A stretch of 64,000 nucleotides of DNA from positions 1 through 64,000 of the forward strand of contig NZ_JADPKS010000103.1 of NCBI RefSeq assembly GCF_023074175.1. Reading direction: 5' to 3'. Under the pieces are notes generated by a model, which was not told the DNA's origin, did no database searches, and saw only the letters and a list, made by a program, of their open reading frames with translations. Position numbers and translations under genes: made by a program. The stretch comes from Bradyrhizobium sp. 139 (GTDB taxonomy: Bacteria > Pseudomonadota > Alphaproteobacteria > Rhizobiales > Xanthobacteraceae). Below, piece after piece: positions 34,421 through 42,646 of this stretch (position 1 is the first letter of the stretch; each line of letters begins with the position of its first letter).

Positions 34421-35392
34421 ATGAAGACACTCGTTGGTATCATCGCAGCCGCTGCACTGGCGGTCTCAGCGCCCCTGGCGACCGCACGCGATTTCCGCTC
34501 GGCCGACATCCACCCCGCCGATTATCCGACCGTCGAAGCCGTCAAATTTATGGGCAAGCAGCTCGCGACGGCGAGCGGCGGCAAGCTCGGCGTGAAGGTG
34601 TTTCCCAATGGAGCCCTGGGCTCCGAGAAGGACACCATCGAGCAGCTGAAGATCGGCGCACTCGACATGATGCGGATCAACGCATCGCCGTTGAACAACT
34701 TCGTGCCGGAAACCATCGCGTTGTGTCTGCCATTCATCTTCCGGGACACGCAGCACATGCGCACGGTCCTTGACGGGCCGATCGGCGACGAGATCCTGGC
34801 GGCCATGGAGCCCGCAGGATTGGTGGGCCTTGCCTATTACGACAGCGGCGCACGGTCCATTTACACCGTCAAGGCACCGGTCAAGTCGCTCGCGGACCTC
34901 AAGGGCCTGAAGATTCGCGTCCAGCAATCCGATCTGTGGGTCGGCATGATCCAGAGCCTCGGGGCCAACCCGACGCCGATGCCGTATGGCGAGGTCTATA
35001 CCGCTCTCAAGACCGGCCTGGTGGATGCTGCCGAGAACAACTGGCCTTCCTACGAATCCTCGCGCCATTTCGAGGCCGCCAAGTTCTACAACGTCACTGA
35101 GCACTCCCTGGCGCCCGAAGTTCTCGTGATGTCCAAGAAGGTCTGGGACACGCTGAGCAAGGAGGATCAGGCGATGATCCGCAAGGCAGCCAAGGAATCG
35201 GTGCCGGTCATGCGCAAGCTCTGGGACGAGCGTGAGCAGGCGTCGCGCAAGATCGTCGAAGCCGCCGGCGTTCAGGTCGTTACGATCGCGAACAAGGCGG
35301 AATTCGTCGACGCGATGAAGCCGGTCTACGCGAAGTTCGCCGCTGATGAAAAGCTGCAGAGCCTCGTCAAGCGTATCCAGGACACGAAGTAA
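34421..35392 (+). CDS. dctP: TRAP transporter substrate-binding protein (DctP family)
   Basis: The 323-residue periplasmic protein has a signal peptide (MKTLVGIIAAAALAVSAPLA, cleavage near ATA) and DctP motifs: GGKLGVKVFPNGALGSEKD, the ligand-binding arginine in LKGLKIRVQQSDL, and GLVDAAENNWPSY. The ENNWPSY form occurs in many binding proteins for sugar acids, so a uronate or aldonate ligand is plausible but unproven. AGGAGG lies before the ATG. It heads a complete TRAP operon with DctQ, DctM and an SDR. Confidence 0.93.
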   Translation: MKTLVGIIAAAALAVSAPLATARDFRSADIHPADYPTVEAVKFMGKQLATASGGKLGVKVFPNGALGSEKDTIEQLKIGALDMMRINASPLNNFVPETIALCLPFIFRDTQHMRTVLDGPIGDEILAAMEPAGLVGLAYYDSGARSIYTVKAPVKSLADLKGLKIRVQQSDLWVGMIQSLGANPTPMPYGEVYTALKTGLVDAAENNWPSYESSRHFEAAKFYNVTEHSLAPEVLVMSKKVWDTLSKEDQAMIRKAAKESVPVMRKLWDEREQASRKIVEAAGVQVVTIANKAEFVDAMKPVYAKFAADEKLQSLVKRIQDTK

Positions 35393-35454
35393 GACCGCAG
35401 CGTCGGGTCCGGCGGCGCCGCGAGGTGACACCGGACCCTTGCAAGGAGGCGCGG

Positions 35455-36003
35455 ATGACAGACCCACACGTCGCAAGTCACGAGCAGGGCGCACCGGCAC
35501 GCCCGTCGATCGGCTTGCTGTCCCGGATCAATGCCGTCGTCGCACGCGCGGGCATGTATCTGTCCGTGACCGGCCTGCTCGTCATCGTCACCATCGTGTT
35601 CTACCAGGTGTTCGGACGTTACGTGCTCAATTCCAGCCCGACCTGGACGGAGAACCTTGCTCTGGTCCTGATCCTGTATGTCACGCTGATCGGCGCCGCC
35701 GTCGGCGTGCGCGACGCCGGGCACATCGGCATGGATAGTTTGCTGGTGATGCTTCCGGATCACACCCGGGAGAAGATCGAACTCGTGATCCACGTTCTCG
35801 TGGCCGGGTTTGGTATTGCGATGGCGTACAATGGCTGGATACTCGGGGCGTCGGTCGGAACCGTGAAAATTCCCAATCTCGGCCTGCCTGAGGTCATCCG
35901 CTACGTACCGCTGATCGCATCGGGCGTCCTGATCGTCTCCTTTTCCATCGAGCACATCATTGCTCTCCTGCGCGGCGAGGAGGTCGTCCCCTCATGGAAT
36001 TGA
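35455..36003 (+). CDS. dctQ: TRAP transporter small permease (DctQ)
   Basis: The 182-residue membrane protein has four hydrophobic segments and the DctQ pattern VFYQVFGRYVLNSSPTWTENLA. AAGGAGG precedes the ATG at 35455; a start at 35425 would include non-conserved sequence. It overlaps the DctM gene by 10 bases. It bridges the binding protein and the large permease. Confidence 0.93.
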   Translation: MTDPHVASHEQGAPARPSIGLLSRINAVVARAGMYLSVTGLLVIVTIVFYQVFGRYVLNSSPTWTENLALVLILYVTLIGAAVGVRDAGHIGMDSLLVMLPDHTREKIELVIHVLVAGFGIAMAYNGWILGASVGTVKIPNLGLPEVIRYVPLIASGVLIVSFSIEHIIALLRGEEVVPSWN

Positions 36004-37286
36004 TCATTCTCGGCGCCTCCTTCTTCGGCTTCCTGATCCTCGGCGTGCCGGTGGCCTTCGCGATCGGCCTCTCGGCGATTTGCACCATCCTCTACGAAGG
36101 CCTGCCGGTCGCCGTCATCTTCCAGCAGATGATGTCGGGGATGAACATCTTCTCCTTCCTTGCCATCCCGTTCTTCGTCTTCAGCGGAGAGCTGATGCTG
36201 CATGGCGGCGTCGCCGACAAGATCGTGCAACTTGCCAAGAATCTCGTCGGGCACATCCGCGGTGGGCTCGGCATGTCGAACGTGGTCGCCTGCACGCTGT
36301 TCGGCGGCGTATCCGGCTCGCCCGTGGCCGACGTCTCGGCGATGGGGGCCGTGATGATCCCCATGATGAAGAAGGAGGGCTTCGACACCGACTATGCCGT
36401 CAATGTCACCACTCATGCCTCGCTGGTCGGAGCGCTGATGCCGACCAGCCACAACATGATCATCTATGCCCTGGCCGCCGGCGGCAAGGTGTCGATCGGC
36501 GCGCTGATCGCCGCCGGCCTCCTGCCGGCGCTGGTGCTGATGGTGTGCATGCTGGTCGCCGCTTACGCAGTCGCGGTGAAGCGAGGCTATCCGGCCGGCA
36601 AGTTTCCGGGCTGGGCCGAGGTTTTTCGCTCGTTCGCGGCTGCTCTGCCCGGTCTGCTGATCGTCGGCATCATCCTGACAGGCATTCTGTCCGGCGTCTT
36701 TACTGCAACTGAATCCGCGGCCGTCGCGGTCACCTACACGATCCTGCTGACCTTCTTCATCTACCGTACCATGACTTGGAGCAACTTCCTGCGCGCAGCC
36801 GCGAAGGCGGTGAAGACGACGGGCGTGGTGCTGCTGCTGATCGGCGTCTCCACCATGTTCCAGTATCTGATGGGGCTCTACGAAGTGGCCGACCTTGCCG
36901 GCGAAATGATGAGCAAGGTGTCCTCGCAGCCCTGGGCCATCTTTCTGCTCATCAACGTCATCCTGTTCGTGCTCGGCACCTTCATGGACATGGCCGCGAC
37001 CATCCTGATCTGCACCCCGATCTTCCTGCCGATCGCGATGAAGGCCGGCATGGATCCGGTGCAGTTCGGCATGCTGATGCTGATCAACTGCGCCCTGGGG
37101 CTGAACACCCCGCCGGTCGGAACAACGCAGTTCGTGGGCTGCGCCATCGGCGGCATCTCGGTGGGCGCGGTGATGCGCACCATCCTGCCGTTCTACGCCG
37201 CCCTGATCGCAGCTCTGATGTTCGTGACCTACGTCCCCGCTTTCTCGCTGTGGCTGCCTCGCCTGCTGATGGGCTACAAGGGATAG
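35994..37286 (+). CDS. dctM: TRAP transporter large permease (DctM)
   Basis: The 430-residue, very hydrophobic protein has the DctM pattern: FLAIPFFVFSGELMLHGG, GVSGSPVADVSAMGAVMIP and the C-terminal NCALGLNTPPVGTTQFV. It forms the sodium-coupled channel of the TRAP importer with roughly 12 membrane helices. It starts inside the end of dctQ, and an SDR gene follows 22 bases later. Confidence 0.94.
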   Translation: MELIILGASFFGFLILGVPVAFAIGLSAICTILYEGLPVAVIFQQMMSGMNIFSFLAIPFFVFSGELMLHGGVADKIVQLAKNLVGHIRGGLGMSNVVACTLFGGVSGSPVADVSAMGAVMIPMMKKEGFDTDYAVNVTTHASLVGALMPTSHNMIIYALAAGGKVSIGALIAAGLLPALVLMVCMLVAAYAVAVKRGYPAGKFPGWAEVFRSFAAALPGLLIVGIILTGILSGVFTATESAAVAVTYTILLTFFIYRTMTWSNFLRAAAKAVKTTGVVLLLIGVSTMFQYLMGLYEVADLAGEMMSKVSSQPWAIFLLINVILFVLGTFMDMAATILICTPIFLPIAMKAGMDPVQFGMLMLINCALGLNTPPVGTTQFVGCAIGGISVGAVMRTILPFYAALIAALMFVTYVPAFSLWLPRLLMGYKG

Positions 37287-37308
37287 CAGCAACAGGGAGA
37301 ATCTGTCC

Positions 37309-38115
37309 GTGACTGACTATCGCAAGCTCTTCGATCTCACCGGCAAGACGGCCGTGGTGCTCGGCGCCGCATCGGGCATCGGCAAATCGTCTGCGGAGGC
37401 GCTGGCCGGGCTCGGCGCCCGTGTCATTTGCGCCGATCGCGCGCTTGATGCTGCCGAAGCGACCGCCGCCGGCATTCGCGACAAGGGCGGCTGGGCCGAG
37501 GCTGCTCCGTGCGACGCCGCGAGCGCGGCGGAGGTCAATGCGCTGGCCAAAACCGTGATGCAGAAACTTTCGCGGCTCGACATCGCGGTGACGACGCCCG
37601 GGCTCAACATCCGCAAGACCATCCTCGACTACACCGAGGAGGATCTCGACCGCGTCCTTAACCTCAACGTCAAGGGCACGGTCTGGTTCTTCCAGGCCTT
37701 CGGCCGCATCATGGTCGAGCAGAAGGGCGGCAGCATCATTGCCTGCTCCTCGGTGCGCGCGGTGACGATCGAGCCGGGCCTTGGCGTCTACGGCTCGACC
37801 AAGGCCGCCATCGGCCTGCTGGTGAAGGGCTTTGCCTCCGAGGTCGGTCGCTCCGGCGTGCGCGTCAACGCGATCGCGCCGAGCATCGCGGAGACCGCGC
37901 TGACCGGGCCGTTCAAGCAACGTCCCGATATCTACAATCTCTACGCCGGCCACACCGTGTTCAACCGCTGGAGCAGCGCCGACGAGGTCGCCACCGCCGT
38001 CGCCTATCTCGCTTCGGATGCCGCAAGTTATGTCAGCGGTAGCACGCTGTTCGTCGACGGCGGCTGGACCGCCGTCGATGGCCCGCCGACCGGCCTCACC
38101 CAGTTGCAAAAATAG
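37309..38115 (+). CDS. SDR family oxidoreductase of the TRAP operon
   Basis: The 268-residue short-chain dehydrogenase has AVVLGAASGIGKSSAEAL (cofactor site), the Ser/Tyr/Lys set in IIACSSVRAV and VYGSTKAAI, and the end VSGSTLFVDGGWTAVDG. The start is GTG 37309 with AGGGAG upstream. Being the last gene of a TRAP operon, it likely oxidises the imported hydroxy compound as the first catabolic step. In the usual NAG motif position it reads TTPGLN, an uncommon variant. Confidence 0.9.
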   Translation: MTDYRKLFDLTGKTAVVLGAASGIGKSSAEALAGLGARVICADRALDAAEATAAGIRDKGGWAEAAPCDAASAAEVNALAKTVMQKLSRLDIAVTTPGLNIRKTILDYTEEDLDRVLNLNVKGTVWFFQAFGRIMVEQKGGSIIACSSVRAVTIEPGLGVYGSTKAAIGLLVKGFASEVGRSGVRVNAIAPSIAETALTGPFKQRPDIYNLYAGHTVFNRWSSADEVATAVAYLASDAASYVSGSTLFVDGGWTAVDGPPTGLTQLQK

Positions 38116-38130
38116 AGCGGCCACCCGTAT

Positions 38131-38829
38131 CTAGCCGACAAAGCCCACGCGCTGGCGCAGCCCCTTCTGGTCCGCACCGGTCAGCAACGTGATCAGCGCG
38201 GCCGCCTCTTGCGGATGTGCGGCCCTCGCCGTCACGCCCGCCGTGTACATCGTCACGAGCTCGTAGCCCGGGGGCAGTGCCCCTGATAGCGCGATGCCGT
38301 CGGTCGCGATGATCTCGGTCGCTTGCGTACATCCGATCGGTCTCGTCGCGGTGGACGCCGCAAGCTCCCGCATCGCGGTCGCGCCATTCGGATAGATCTT
38401 GAGGCGGGAAGCAACCTCATAGGCGATGCCGAGCTGATCCAGCACCTTTGCGACGTGCTGTCCCGCCGTCGACGCTTTGATATCCGGAACGAAGATCGCA
38501 TCGGCGCCCCGCAGCACCTCGCGCAAATCGGCTTCGGTCTTCACCGCCACTCTGGGATCGCGGCTGCGGACCGCCAGCGCGGTCTCGACCCGACCGATAT
38601 CTGCGATCGAGGAGGAAATTACGAGTTGCTCCTCGGCAAGCTTTGCGAGCAGCGCCTTCGTCAGGATCACGAGGTCGGCCGGTGTGCTCGCGCGCAGCTT
38701 GTCGGCCATGATGCCGACCGCGCCGAATTCGCCGTCGATGCCGCAGCCGGTCTGCACCTTGAAGGAGTCGGTGAGGCCGCGCACCAGGCCTTGCGCCGCG
38801 CCGCCGCTCAAAATGCTCACTGTCGTCAC
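38131..38829 (-). CDS. ModA-like substrate-binding-domain protein without signal peptide
   Basis: The 232-residue protein resembles the periplasmic molybdate-binding family: ILSGGAAQGLVRGLTDSFK at the start, ADLVILTKALLAKL, and GIALSGALPPGYELVTMYTAGV. It starts at GTG 38829, inside the stop of the molybdenum-hydroxylase gene (GTGA overlap), and has no hydrophobic leader. If that start is right, the protein stays in the cytoplasm. It could sense or deliver molybdate, cofactor or ligand for the adjacent hydroxylase. It is the last gene of the leftward operon from 42412. Confidence 0.82.
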   Translation of the reverse strand: MTTVSILSGGAAQGLVRGLTDSFKVQTGCGIDGEFGAVGIMADKLRASTPADLVILTKALLAKLAEEQLVISSSIADIGRVETALAVRSRDPRVAVKTEADLREVLRGADAIFVPDIKASTAGQHVAKVLDQLGIAYEVASRLKIYPNGATAMRELAASTATRPIGCTQATEIIATDGIALSGALPPGYELVTMYTAGVTARAAHPQEAAALITLLTGADQKGLRQRVGFVG

Positions 38830-40958
38830 GATGCAAGCTCCATGGCTGCAATGATCTTGTCGCGCGTGATGGGCAGGTCGCGCACGCGCGCGCCGAGGCA
38901 ATCGAAGACCGCATTCGCGATCGCCGCGGTCACCGGGCCGTGGGCGGCTTCGCCGGCGCCGACCGGATCGATCTCCGGCCGCTGGATGATCTCGATATCC
39001 ACCGCCGGCACCTCGCTGAAGGTCAGGATCGGATAGTCCGTCCAGGACGTCGATGTGATGCGCGTCCGGTCGAAGCGGACACGCTCCTTCAGCACCCAGC
39101 TCGTGGCCTGGATCGCGCCGCCCTCGATCTGGTTGATGATGCCATCCGGATTGACGGCCTCGCCGACATCGACCGCAAGCGTCAACCGTTTCACGCGGAT
39201 GTCGTCTGCGCCTTCGATCTCGGCGATCGCGGCGCAATAGGCGCCCGTGTTCTTGTAACGGGCGAAGCCGACGCCATGGCCCACGCCGGATCGCTTTTGC
39301 GGCTTCCATGCGGCGCGTCTCGCCGCGGCGCGGATGACGTCCTTGGCACGCTCGTCGCGGAGATGCCGAAGGCGAAACGCGATCGGGTCCTCGCCGCGCA
39401 GGACGGCGATCTCGTCAAGCAGGGACTCGATGGCGAATACATTGCCCTGCGCGCCCAGGGTCCGCAGTGCCGAGGTGCGCACCGGCATCGTCAGCAGCCG
39501 GTGGCTCGTGATGGTCCAGGCCGGGAGATCATAGAGCGGGACGGAGTTACGGTCGCCGCCGCCGCCATTGGCCGCTGCCGGATTCGTCGAGATCAGGCGG
39601 GGATAAGGGTTCGCAATCTCGGATGCGGCCAGGAGCGCGGGCTGCGCCGCGCGTCCCGGCCGCGCGGCGTGACCGTTGCTCCTGATCGTATGGCGCCAGC
39701 CCACGATCTCCATGTCGGCATCGAGATCGGCCTCGATCTGGATCGCCATGGCCGCGCCGAATGGCGCGTGAGACATCTCGTCATGGCGCGACCACTGCAC
39801 CCGAACCGGACGGCCACCGGCGGCTTTGGCCAGCAGCACGGCATCGAGTGCGACGTCATCGGCCGCATTGTGTCCGTAGCAGCCGGCGCCCTCCATATGC
39901 TCGACGACGATGTTCTCGGCCGGCAGCTCGAGCACGATCGCGAGATCGGCGCGCAGCAGGTAGACACCCTGGCTATGCGTCCAGACATGGACGCGATCAC
40001 CGTCCCATTGCGCCATGGCGCAGGACGGCGCGATCGAGGCATGTGCGATGTAGGGACGGGTGTATTGCCGGCGGAGGATGCGCGCAGCTTTCTTGGTGGT
40101 TGTCGCTGTTCTGGTGTCGATGACGGTCGTTTCGACCGGCTGGCGCTTCAGGAAGCCCGCGAGATCGTCTTCGTCGGGCAGCGGCTCGCCGGCCGACCAT
40201 GTTGCGCCCTTGCGCAAGGCTTTCAGTGCAGCTTCCGCCGCAGCCTCGCGCTCGGCAACCACGCCGGCAAAGCCGCCGTCGCGGACAATCGCGACGAGGT
40301 CGGGAACGGCGCGCGCAGCCGTCTCGTCGAGCGCGATCAGTTTGGCGCCCGAGATGTCAGGCCGCAGCACCCGTCCGTGCACCAGGCCCGGCAGTGCACA
40401 ATCGTGAATGAAGCGCGGCCGCGCGAACACCTTGTCGGGAACGTCGACCCGCTGGACCGAATGTCCTGCCACACCGCGTGTGGCAGCGGCCTTCGCCACA
40501 GCGCCCGCGGTGGCGTCGTGGTCCAGGGAGATATCGCCAGCCAGTTCCCAATAGCTGGTCCTGACGTTGCCTGGACCCGAGATCGTGCCGTCGTCGACAT
40601 CGAGCAGCGATGCATCGACGCCGAGACGTTCAGATGCTGCAGCGATGAAGCGCTGGCGCACCTCGGCACAGACGTGCCGCAGCGCGCGGCCGGATTGCTG
40701 GATCGACAGGCTGCCCGAAGTGACGCCTTCGTTCGGGCTGGTCGCCGTCGAGGCGCGGATCATCTCGATCCGGATGATATCCACATCGAGCTCGTCCGCC
40801 GCGATCTGCGCCAGCGCCGTGACGATGCCCTGGCCGATCTCGACCTTGCCGGGCGAGATCGCCACACGGCCTTCGCCGGTGAACTTCACCCACGATGACA
40901 GTTTTGGATTCGCCATGAGGCTGACCGGCAGTTTCGGGGCAGGGGACGGCGCGCTCAT
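38826..40958 (-). CDS. Xanthine dehydrogenase family protein, molybdopterin-binding subunit (IorB/NicB-like)
   Basis: The 710-residue large subunit has the family features: SPGKVEIGQGIVTALAQIAADEL near the start, the hinge region AKAAATRGVAGHSVQRVD, EGAGCYGHNAADDVALDAVLLA (molybdenum-site glycine-rich loop), and VGAGEAAHGPVTAAIANAVFD with the catalytic Glu of the GxGE motif. It resembles isoquinoline 1-oxidoreductase and nicotinate dehydrogenase large subunits, which hydroxylate N-heteroaromatic rings with water. No cytochrome c domains are attached, unlike Pseudomonas NicB. It overlaps the iron-sulfur subunit gene by 4 bases. Confidence 0.92.
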   Translation of the reverse strand: MSAPSPAPKLPVSLMANPKLSSWVKFTGEGRVAISPGKVEIGQGIVTALAQIAADELDVDIIRIEMIRASTATSPNEGVTSGSLSIQQSGRALRHVCAEVRQRFIAAASERLGVDASLLDVDDGTISGPGNVRTSYWELAGDISLDHDATAGAVAKAAATRGVAGHSVQRVDVPDKVFARPRFIHDCALPGLVHGRVLRPDISGAKLIALDETAARAVPDLVAIVRDGGFAGVVAEREAAAEAALKALRKGATWSAGEPLPDEDDLAGFLKRQPVETTVIDTRTATTTKKAARILRRQYTRPYIAHASIAPSCAMAQWDGDRVHVWTHSQGVYLLRADLAIVLELPAENIVVEHMEGAGCYGHNAADDVALDAVLLAKAAGGRPVRVQWSRHDEMSHAPFGAAMAIQIEADLDADMEIVGWRHTIRSNGHAARPGRAAQPALLAASEIANPYPRLISTNPAAANGGGGDRNSVPLYDLPAWTITSHRLLTMPVRTSALRTLGAQGNVFAIESLLDEIAVLRGEDPIAFRLRHLRDERAKDVIRAAARRAAWKPQKRSGVGHGVGFARYKNTGAYCAAIAEIEGADDIRVKRLTLAVDVGEAVNPDGIINQIEGGAIQATSWVLKERVRFDRTRITSTSWTDYPILTFSEVPAVDIEIIQRPEIDPVGAGEAAHGPVTAAIANAVFDCLGARVRDLPITRDKIIAAMELAS

Positions 40959-41425
40959 GACGGCGCCATCTCCGCTGCCGCGCGCAGCACGGCGCGGACC
41001 ATGCGATTATGCGATCCGCAGCGGCACAGATTGCGATCGAGCGCCGCTCTGACCTCGGCCTCCGTCGGCGACGGATTGCGCTTCAGCAGCGCCGCCGCGC
41101 TGATCAGGATCCCCGAGACGCAATAGCCGCACTGCATCGCCTGTTCGGAGATGAAGGCGCGTTGCAGCGGATGCGGTTGCTCGGCCGTGCCGAGACCTTC
41201 GACCGTGACCACGTCCTTGTCCGTGACCGACCACATCGGCATGTCGCAGGAGGCCATCGCGCGGTCGCCGACCATGACATAGCAGGCGCCGCATTCGCCG
41301 GCCCCGCAGCCGAAATGCGAACTGGTGATGCCGAGCCGGGCGCGCAGCACATCAAGCAGGGTGTGATCCGGATCGGCATCCAAGGCTATGGCCGCGCCGT
41401 TGAGCTGGAATTGAATGATGGGCAT
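40955..41425 (-). CDS. (2Fe-2S)-binding subunit of the molybdenum hydroxylase (IorA/NicA-like)
   Basis: The 156-residue protein carries both [2Fe-2S] clusters of the family. Cysteines 40, 45, 48 and 60 (FGCGAGECGACYV) form the plant-ferredoxin-type site. Cysteines 99, 102, 134 and 136 (QCGYC; LCRCG) form the helical site. The length is typical for small subunits of two-subunit hydroxylases. No FAD subunit gene is present, so electrons probably go to a cytochrome or another membrane acceptor rather than NAD. Confidence 0.94.
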   Translation of the reverse strand: MPIIQFQLNGAAIALDADPDHTLLDVLRARLGITSSHFGCGAGECGACYVMVGDRAMASCDMPMWSVTDKDVVTVEGLGTAEQPHPLQRAFISEQAMQCGYCVSGILISAAALLKRNPSPTEAEVRAALDRNLCRCGSHNRMVRAVLRAAAEMAPS

Positions 41426-41440
41426 TGTTGATCTACGGCC

Positions 41441-42412
41441 TCAGGACTTGTCGAATTTCTTGACGACATCGGCCCATTTCTCGATATCGCCGCGCAGGAA
41501 TTTTTCGAACTGCTCCGGCATCATTGACATGGGGACGGCGCCCTGCTCGGTCCAGAGCTTGACGATGTCCGGCCGCTTCACCATCGCATTCACGGCGGCA
41601 TTGAGATTGTCGATGACCGGTTTGGGCGTGCCGGCCGGTGCCATCAGGCCGAGCCAGATCGTTGCCTCATAGCCGGACACACCGGCCTCGCCAGCGGTCG
41701 GCACGCCGGGCAGCACCGCGGAGCGCTGCTTGCCGGTGGTCGCGAGCGCGCGGACGTGGTTCTCGCCGATGTTCGGTGCCATCGCCGGGACCGCATCGAT
41801 CATCATCTGCACCTGTCCACCGATCACACCGCTGCGCGCCTCGCCGCTGTTGCGGTAAGGTACGTGGACCACGTCGATGCCGGCCATGGCTTTGAATAGC
41901 TCGCCCGCCATGTGATAGGGCGTGCCCTGGCCGGAGGAGGCGTAGTTCAGCTTGCCTGGCTGCGATTTGGCGAGCGCGATGAACTCCTGCAGCGTCTTCG
42001 CTGCAACCTGCGAGTTCACCACGATGACGAGATCGGAGTAGTTCACCGGGGCGATCGGCGTGAGGTCGCGCATCAGCTCGTATTTGCGCTTGTCCGGCGT
42101 CAGCAGCGATTCGTTCGCGGTCTGGGTGTTGGACATCATCAACAGCGTGTAGCCGTCGGCCGGCGACTTCGCCGCTTCGACCGTGCCGATGACGCCGCCG
42201 GCACCGGTGCGGTTCTCGATCACGAAGGGCTGGCCAAGGCTCTCCTGGAGCACGTTGCCGATCAACCGGGCCGCGACGTCAGCCGGGCCGCCGGCGCCGA
42301 AGGGCACGATGATCCGCACCGCGTGCGCGGGATAATCCTGTGCGAATGAGGGGGCTGCGGAGAATGCGCCGAGCAGGCCGGCGAGCGCCAGCATCAATCT
42401 TCGGGCCGTCAT
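41441..42412 (-). CDS. Tripartite tricarboxylate transporter (Bug/TctC family) substrate-binding protein
   Basis: The 323-residue protein has a signal peptide (MTARRLMLALAGLLGAFSAA, cleavage after SFA) and the Bug pattern: YPAHAVRIIVPFGAGGPADVAARL, VIENRTGAGGVIG, LNYASSGQGTPYHMAGELF and AGEAGVSGYEATIWLGLMAPAGTP. GGGAGG lies before the ATG at 42412. It heads the molybdenum-hydroxylase operon, so its ligand may be the hydroxylase substrate. No TctA or TctB gene is adjacent; the set at 55580 might serve it. Confidence 0.93.
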   Translation of the reverse strand: MTARRLMLALAGLLGAFSAAPSFAQDYPAHAVRIIVPFGAGGPADVAARLIGNVLQESLGQPFVIENRTGAGGVIGTVEAAKSPADGYTLLMMSNTQTANESLLTPDKRKYELMRDLTPIAPVNYSDLVIVVNSQVAAKTLQEFIALAKSQPGKLNYASSGQGTPYHMAGELFKAMAGIDVVHVPYRNSGEARSGVIGGQVQMMIDAVPAMAPNIGENHVRALATTGKQRSAVLPGVPTAGEAGVSGYEATIWLGLMAPAGTPKPVIDNLNAAVNAMVKRPDIVKLWTEQGAVPMSMMPEQFEKFLRGDIEKWADVVKKFDKS

Positions 42413-42646
42413 GCCCACCTCCCTGTTGTCGTTCTTGTTAGCCGGCAATGTAGCGGCTGGAGATGCGGACTGTCGACGGCTCACAAAGCCGATCGTGTGA
42501 GGAATATCGGGCGGCTTTCGGTGTGTCCGCACCGCTCTTCGCGGTCGCGGCAGGAACCGGCAGCGCACGTGATCTGAGCAAATCGCATGGGCATTGCCGG
42601 ATAAATGCCCTCGGCTGGCCGGTATTTTGGTGTTAGGAACTGGGAC

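Noticed and set aside
38940..40898. A 652-codon rightward frame opposite the molybdenum hydroxylase
   Set aside because: No motif or ribosome site; the opposite strand encodes a full hydroxylase subunit with its catalytic residues.
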